Source: Heliopora coerulea
Lineage: Eukaryota > Cnidaria > Anthozoa > Scleralcyonacea > Helioporidae
Direction of reading: 5' to 3'
DNA: 64,000 bases
Assembly (NCBI GenBank): GCA_030142905.1
Contig: JASJOG010000018.1
Location: forward strand, 1,867,001-1,931,000
Every line of letters starts with the position of its first letter. Positions within the stretch are counted from its first letter, which is position 1. Both the position numbers and the translations under genes were made by a program. The notes beneath the pieces were generated by a model that was not told where the DNA came from, searched no databases, and saw nothing but the letters and a program-made list of their open reading frames with translations. Of the stretch, positions 63,386 through 64,000 are shown in pieces.

Positions 63386-63725
63386 GTTCTGGTGACAAAA
63401 AATAAAAAGAAAGTATGCAAAATGTTGAAATAATTTGTAAATACATGAACAGTAAATAAACCATGTACATTCTATCAAAGTATTTTCGTTATTTTTCAAG
63501 TTGCCAAATTGGGAAGGGTACGTTACAAGTTAAATTTGCCCATGATCGTCGATGGTGCTCATTACGCCAATGCTTAACCAAAACAATTTCCATTTCAAGC
63601 TCTTTTGTTTACATTTCTAATCTTTCTACATCCAGGGAGCACAAGGTAAACCTGGTTTGCCGGGGCCAAAAGGTTACAAAGGGGATGCTGGTGTTCCCGG
63701 TGAAAGAGGACCAAATGGTGACAAG
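40462..63725 (+). CDS. COL4A: Type IV collagen alpha chain, gene B (5' part, spliced, 5 exons seen)
   Basis: A second basement-membrane collagen chain, head-to-head with gene A. Exons: 40462-40472, 40571-40628, 62605-62670, 62818-62862 and 63636-63725, 270 nt in all. They encode a signal peptide, a 7S-type cysteine segment and interrupted Gly-X-Y. Exon 1 length (11 coding nt), the phase-0 end of the signal exon and the position of the Cys exon match gene A, so the genes are paralogues of one duplication. Intron 2 is 22 kb and packed with transposons. The gene continues past the right edge. Small exons between 62862 and 63636 could have been missed. Confidence 0.85.
40571..40628 (+). CDS. Gene B exon 2, signal peptide
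   Basis: It encodes LTGVLAFILVFIACASTAQ, a strong hydrophobic core ending in a small-residue cleavage-type site (ASTAQ). The acceptor TTTATTTCATTCTAG has an excellent pyrimidine tract; the donor is GTATTG. 58 nt, ending in phase 0. Confidence 0.82.
40629..41994. other. Gene B intron 2 start, no gene seen
   Basis: AT-rich. One hairpin at about 41617-41676 (GAGCTTTTGTTCCGTTTGCC against GGTAAACGGGACAAAAGCTC) may be a short foldback remnant. Confidence 0.5.
41999..42116. repeat. AT microsatellite with (CT)n patch
   Basis: (AT)n, TATATATCTATATAT variants and a short CTCTCTCTCT run, followed by a (GT)n and (ATGT)n stretch to about 42150. Confidence 0.9.
42142..42264 (-). ncRNA. Hammerhead-like core next to a hairpin
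   Basis: On the minus strand CTGATGA (42185-42191) is followed by a 5-bp stem II GCTGT-GGT-ACAGT and GAAA (42168-42171). Stem III (ATGTAT) is short and stem I does not pair well, so it is probably decayed. A hairpin GCTCAAACTGCT/AGCAGTTTGAGC lies alongside on the plus-strand right (about 42229-42260). Confidence 0.4.
42262..42356. repeat. (AT)n and (GTACAT)n microsatellite
   Basis: An AT run followed by CATGTACATGTACATGTACA repeats, ending at the left end of the next transposon. Confidence 0.9.
42357..43204. mobile_element. hAT-like non-autonomous element, 848 bp
   Basis: Perfect 14-bp inverted repeats CAGGGATTACAAAT and ATTTGTAATCCCTG. ATATACA occurs on both flanks, although the flanks are themselves low complexity. 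Internal text repeats GGAGTCAT several times near the ends. No transposase. Confidence 0.75.
43214..43869. mobile_element. MITE, 656 bp, with TACTCTTTTGTACCAAATAC ends
   Basis: The left TACTCTTTTGTACCAAATAC is matched in inverse by the right end (GTATTTGATACACAAGAGTA), continuing with AAGTGCCG. The body carries several GTGCCGG or CGTGCCG units at both ends. It starts only 9 bp after the preceding element ends. Confidence 0.75.
43884..45265 (+). pseudogene. Tc1-like transposon with frameshifted transposase (third family)
   Basis: TA-flanked inverted repeats begin CAGTGGCAGTCAAAAAG. Transposase from 44150: MGRKPRISLENRGKVL with helix-turn-helix, then frame breaks near 44565, 44735 and 44815. 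All three catalytic residues survive in pieces (IFSDESKF, QQDNATCH, SPDLNPTENLW). It resembles the 19.6-kb transposase but is clearly diverged and has different ends. Confidence 0.85.
45297..46124. mobile_element. Non-autonomous DNA element with ACAAGCCTGAAAATAA ends
   Basis: Left ACAAGCCTGAAAATAA and right TATTTTCAGGCTTGT are inverse repeats. TTTGACCG repeats lie near the left end. 828 bp. Flanked by AT microsatellite on both sides, directly following the Tc1-like copy. Confidence 0.7.
46125..49487. other. Gene B intron 2, no gene seen
   Basis: Long stretch with a short AT tract at its start and no recognised coding sequence. Around 48330-48470 there is a CTAAGGGGCCCTGACC and GTTCCATTACGCCACTG pattern that may be a decayed short DNA element. 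Confidence 0.45.
49488..49836. mobile_element. Possible hAT-like MITE
   Basis: Left GTGGCGTAGCCAGG is matched imperfectly in inverse by the right CCAGGCTAAGCCACTGG. These ends resemble 34460-34984. Weakly supported. Confidence 0.35.
49976..50038. repeat. 14-bp inverted repeat
   Basis: ATCGAATGAGAGAC and GTCTCTCATTCGAT pair exactly around a 35-nt AT-rich centre. Confidence 0.75.
50418..50604. mobile_element. Small MITE, about 187 bp
   Basis: Left GGGCATTTTACACGTGCGAT and right ATCGCGCATGTAAACAGCCC are imperfect inverse repeats, continuing inward with TTGCGATT. TTAA or TTTA lies at the flanks. Confidence 0.6.
50990..51540. repeat. Diverged minisatellite of GTTACATTGTGAGAC-type units
   Basis: Many irregular copies of CGTTACATT, GTGAGACTATT, GAGACATxxAGTTACATT and similar strings occur over 550 bp, all in the same orientation. 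Unit length varies (about 25-45 bp), so it is old or degenerate. Confidence 0.6.
51541..55934. other. Gene B intron 2, no gene seen
   Basis: 4.4 kb without recognisable coding sequence or element ends. Short open frames at 51667-51921, 51788-52087 and 53572-53853 have no motif I can name and no splice context with collagen triplets. Confidence 0.45.
55935..56125 (-). pseudogene. Penelope-like GIY-YIG C-terminal piece, inverted copy
   Basis: On the minus strand it mirrors 58218-58402 almost base for base: KNSFLVQHQ, then NNHEFDMNTISTIDRYQQW, FLEAWYSNCNKNGINEHI. About 185 bp. It sits directly before the plus-strand Penelope-like element, so that element is flanked by inverted copies of its own 3' coding end. 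Confidence 0.8.
56260..58405 (+). pseudogene. Penelope-like retroelement, nearly full coding length but broken
   Basis: Blocks in order: 56268-56490 N-terminal part (SIVTVVPTDKGLALVVIDNK); an unrelated insertion (56492-56750); 56792-57289 RT with FYGLPKGHKMDISLRPITSS and EYLVSFDVVSLCTSIP (motif A); 57297-57420 with GCPMGSPLGAILTNLIMEHM (motif B) and WWFRYVDDG (motif C); and 57609-58405 with VAYKTIRTVASILKKP and a GIY-YIG domain INCKNCEKVYIGQSNP, then LKTRIKEHKRA, a stop, and continuing to NGINEHIHFP. A deletion lies after YVDD. All catalytic RT motifs are recognisable. RT plus C-terminal GIY-YIG defines the class. Confidence 0.85.
56608..56650 (+). ncRNA. Hammerhead-like motif in the insertion inside the Penelope-like element
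   Basis: CTGATGA core, then a stem II of GTTGCT against AGTGAC with wobbles and one unpaired T, GAAACGTT with ACGT as a loopless stem III, and three stem I pairs (ACT/AGT). Probably decayed. Confidence 0.42.
58663..59941 (+). pseudogene. 5'-truncated LINE (CR1/L2-like) with (TCTTG)n tail
   Basis: 58676-59328 encodes the RT palm: FVFIDYKKAFDLIDHNI (motif A), YGVPQGSILGPLLF (motif B), DIYVDDTTLS (motif C). A deletion and frame change at 59313-59330 joins it to the C-terminal part (QYGSPVWDSCSRENIDKI, QKRAARVI, RTFQVLGTKLWNTIPEDIRK), which ends with a stop at 59756-59758. The 3' end is TTGAAATAAAG followed by TCTTG repeats, the short-tandem tail typical of such LINEs. Otherwise little decayed, so a rather young insertion. 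Confidence 0.85.
60033..60811. mobile_element. MITE with CARGGGCGGAGA ends
   Basis: Left CAAGGGCGGAGACAGCCCCC and right ATATCTCCGCCCCTG are inverse. GGGGGCTCTGTCCCCC and GGGGGCCTCAAGCCCCCC palindromes lie near the right end. A (GT)n run (60059-60092) lies inside the left part. Confidence 0.6.
60059..60092. repeat. (GT)17 microsatellite
   Basis: An uninterrupted GT run followed by GGAGGGGGG. Confidence 0.95.
60812..61152. other. No gene seen
   Basis: Intronic spacer between two non-autonomous elements. Nothing recognised. Confidence 0.5.
61153..61826 (+). mobile_element. Internally deleted Tc1-like element, 674 bp
   Basis: TA-flanked inverted ends CACAGGCAGTCAAAAAGAA and TTCTTTTTGACTGCCTATG. 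The inside keeps the start of a transposase (helix-turn-helix region GYSPREIAVRVGSSQRSVSD at about 61486-61545) and its very end (CEAVIKARGGPTNY at about 61671-61712), joined by a deletion that removed the catalytic domain. Related to the 43.9-kb family by end sequence. Confidence 0.8.
61832..61950 (-). mobile_element. tRNA-derived SINE, minus strand, B box deleted
   Basis: On the minus strand: ATATGTCGAACTCGCACC, ATCTGAGTATATGCAGCTCA with an A-box-like GCTCAATACTTAGAGCG, then CGGTCATCCATCTGGAG and TCAGAAATCATTTTTTCTGA. It matches the SINEs at 3.6 and 4.8 kb, but the B-box segment is missing. Confidence 0.6.
61951..62604. other. Gene B intron 2 end, no gene seen
   Basis: T-rich on the plus strand towards the acceptor. 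The open frame at 62240-62599 is low-complexity and AT-driven, so I do not call it. Confidence 0.5.
62605..62670 (+). CDS. Gene B exon 3, 7S-type cysteine exon (22 codons)
   Basis: It encodes CQLGNCKPKGDCPC followed by IKGQKGAR, with four Cys and then the first triplets, 66 nt. The acceptor is AATTTAG and the donor GTAATA. It is the equivalent of gene A exon 3. Confidence 0.9.
62818..62862 (+). CDS. Gene B exon 4, Gly-X-Y (15 codons)
   Basis: It reads GRIGPVGPTGEGGPV: five triplets, 45 nt. The acceptor is TGAAG and the donor the ideal GTAAGT. Confidence 0.88.
63155..63230 (-). mobile_element. tRNA-like sequence (SINE or tRNA pseudogene)
   Basis: On the minus strand: CGTTGGTAGAACACTGCG, a possible anticodon arm with loop TTGAATT, and the B box GGGTTCGATTCCC. 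Acceptor strands do not pair and an A box is only approximate, so I do not call a functional tRNA. Confidence 0.5.
63351..63383. repeat. (ATAC)n microsatellite
   Basis: Eight uninterrupted CATA units. Confidence 0.95.
63636..63725 (+). CDS. Gene B exon 5, Gly-X-Y (30 codons)
   Basis: Ten perfect triplets start GAQGKPGLPGPKGYKG and end GERGPNGDK, 90 nt. The acceptor is ATCCAG and the donor GTATAT. The longest helical exon in the window. Confidence 0.92.
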
Positions 63726-64000
63726 GTATATGAATTATCATTTGGTTGCTGTACAGGCGGTTTTGTTAATCTTTAACGGCAAAAAAAATATTCTAGCAAT
63801 ACTCCGGTATGCTATCTCCTTTGTAGTGTCAAAATGCACAACTTTCTCAGTTGCTCCCTTTTAACACCTTAAAAGCAGTTGTAATAATATTCAAACATTA
63901 CATGTATTTCATTATATCACATACTTTAGATGGATGTGCTGAAATATGTTAGGGAATTCACAATTACATGTTGTAATTAGGAGGGTCATATGAATTCAAC
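63726..64000. other. Gene B intron 5, no exon confirmed
   Basis: The window ends before another clear collagen exon. An AG followed by GGTCATATGAATTCA near 63983 could start one but does not show triplets. Confidence 0.4.

Noticed and set aside
63983..64000. Possible sixth exon of gene B after GGAG, starting GGTCATATG
   Set aside because: Only six codons are visible and just one Gly; the pyrimidine tract is poor.

Overview
The window looks like AT-rich animal nuclear DNA. It holds short spliced exons with GT..AG borders in very long introns, dense interspersed repeats, and no prokaryotic operons. The repeat mix (Penelope-like elements with GIY-YIG endonucleases, Tc1 elements, BEL/Pao, tRNA-derived SINEs, many short inverted-repeat elements) together with type IV collagen fits a cnidarian such as a stony coral. 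That assignment is inference; another marine invertebrate is possible.

Host genes: two genes are transcribed away from each other. Gene A is on the minus strand, starts at 38607 and runs off the left edge; I read 19 coding exons down to 2008 (924 nt, 308 codons). Gene B is on the plus strand, starts at about 40462 and runs off the right edge; I read 5 coding exons up to 63725. Both encode a signal peptide, a cysteine-bearing 7S-type N-terminus and interrupted Gly-X-Y repeats, so both are type IV (basement membrane) collagen chains. They share the same early layout: an 11-nt coding exon 1, a signal-peptide exon ending in phase 0, then a four-Cys exon. They are a head-to-head pair with about 1.85 kb between start codons. 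No other host gene could be supported.

Everything else is intron or intergenic DNA filled with mobile elements. From left to right: foldback elements (0.9-1.8 kb); SINEs and a pogo-type element (3.4-5.4 kb); a BEL/Pao remnant next to a Penelope-like remnant (5.9-10.1 kb); a hAT-like element (11.5-12.6 kb); and, in the 9.9-kb intron of gene A at 14.4-24.3 kb, several Penelope-like fragments, hammerhead ribozymes and two Tc1 copies, one with an intact 341-residue transposase. LINE fragments and short inverted-repeat elements fill 24-35 kb. In the 22-kb intron 2 of gene B there is a row of four DNA transposons set in AT microsatellites (42.3-46.1 kb), a Penelope-like element flanked by an inverted copy of its own 3' coding end (55.9-58.4 kb), a 5'-truncated LINE (58.7-59.9 kb) and a deleted Tc1 (61.2-61.8 kb).

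The most striking signal is a set of hammerhead self-cleaving ribozyme motifs, all near Penelope-like sequence. Two 58-nt type I copies lie in inverted orientation inside a ~170-bp-armed foldback at 21.9-22.4 kb. A 39-nt copy with a loopless palindromic stem III sits at 17668-17706, and two further 44-nt copies lie about 40-50 bp downstream of GIY-YIG remnants. Two of these lie on the sense strand of the gene A pre-mRNA.
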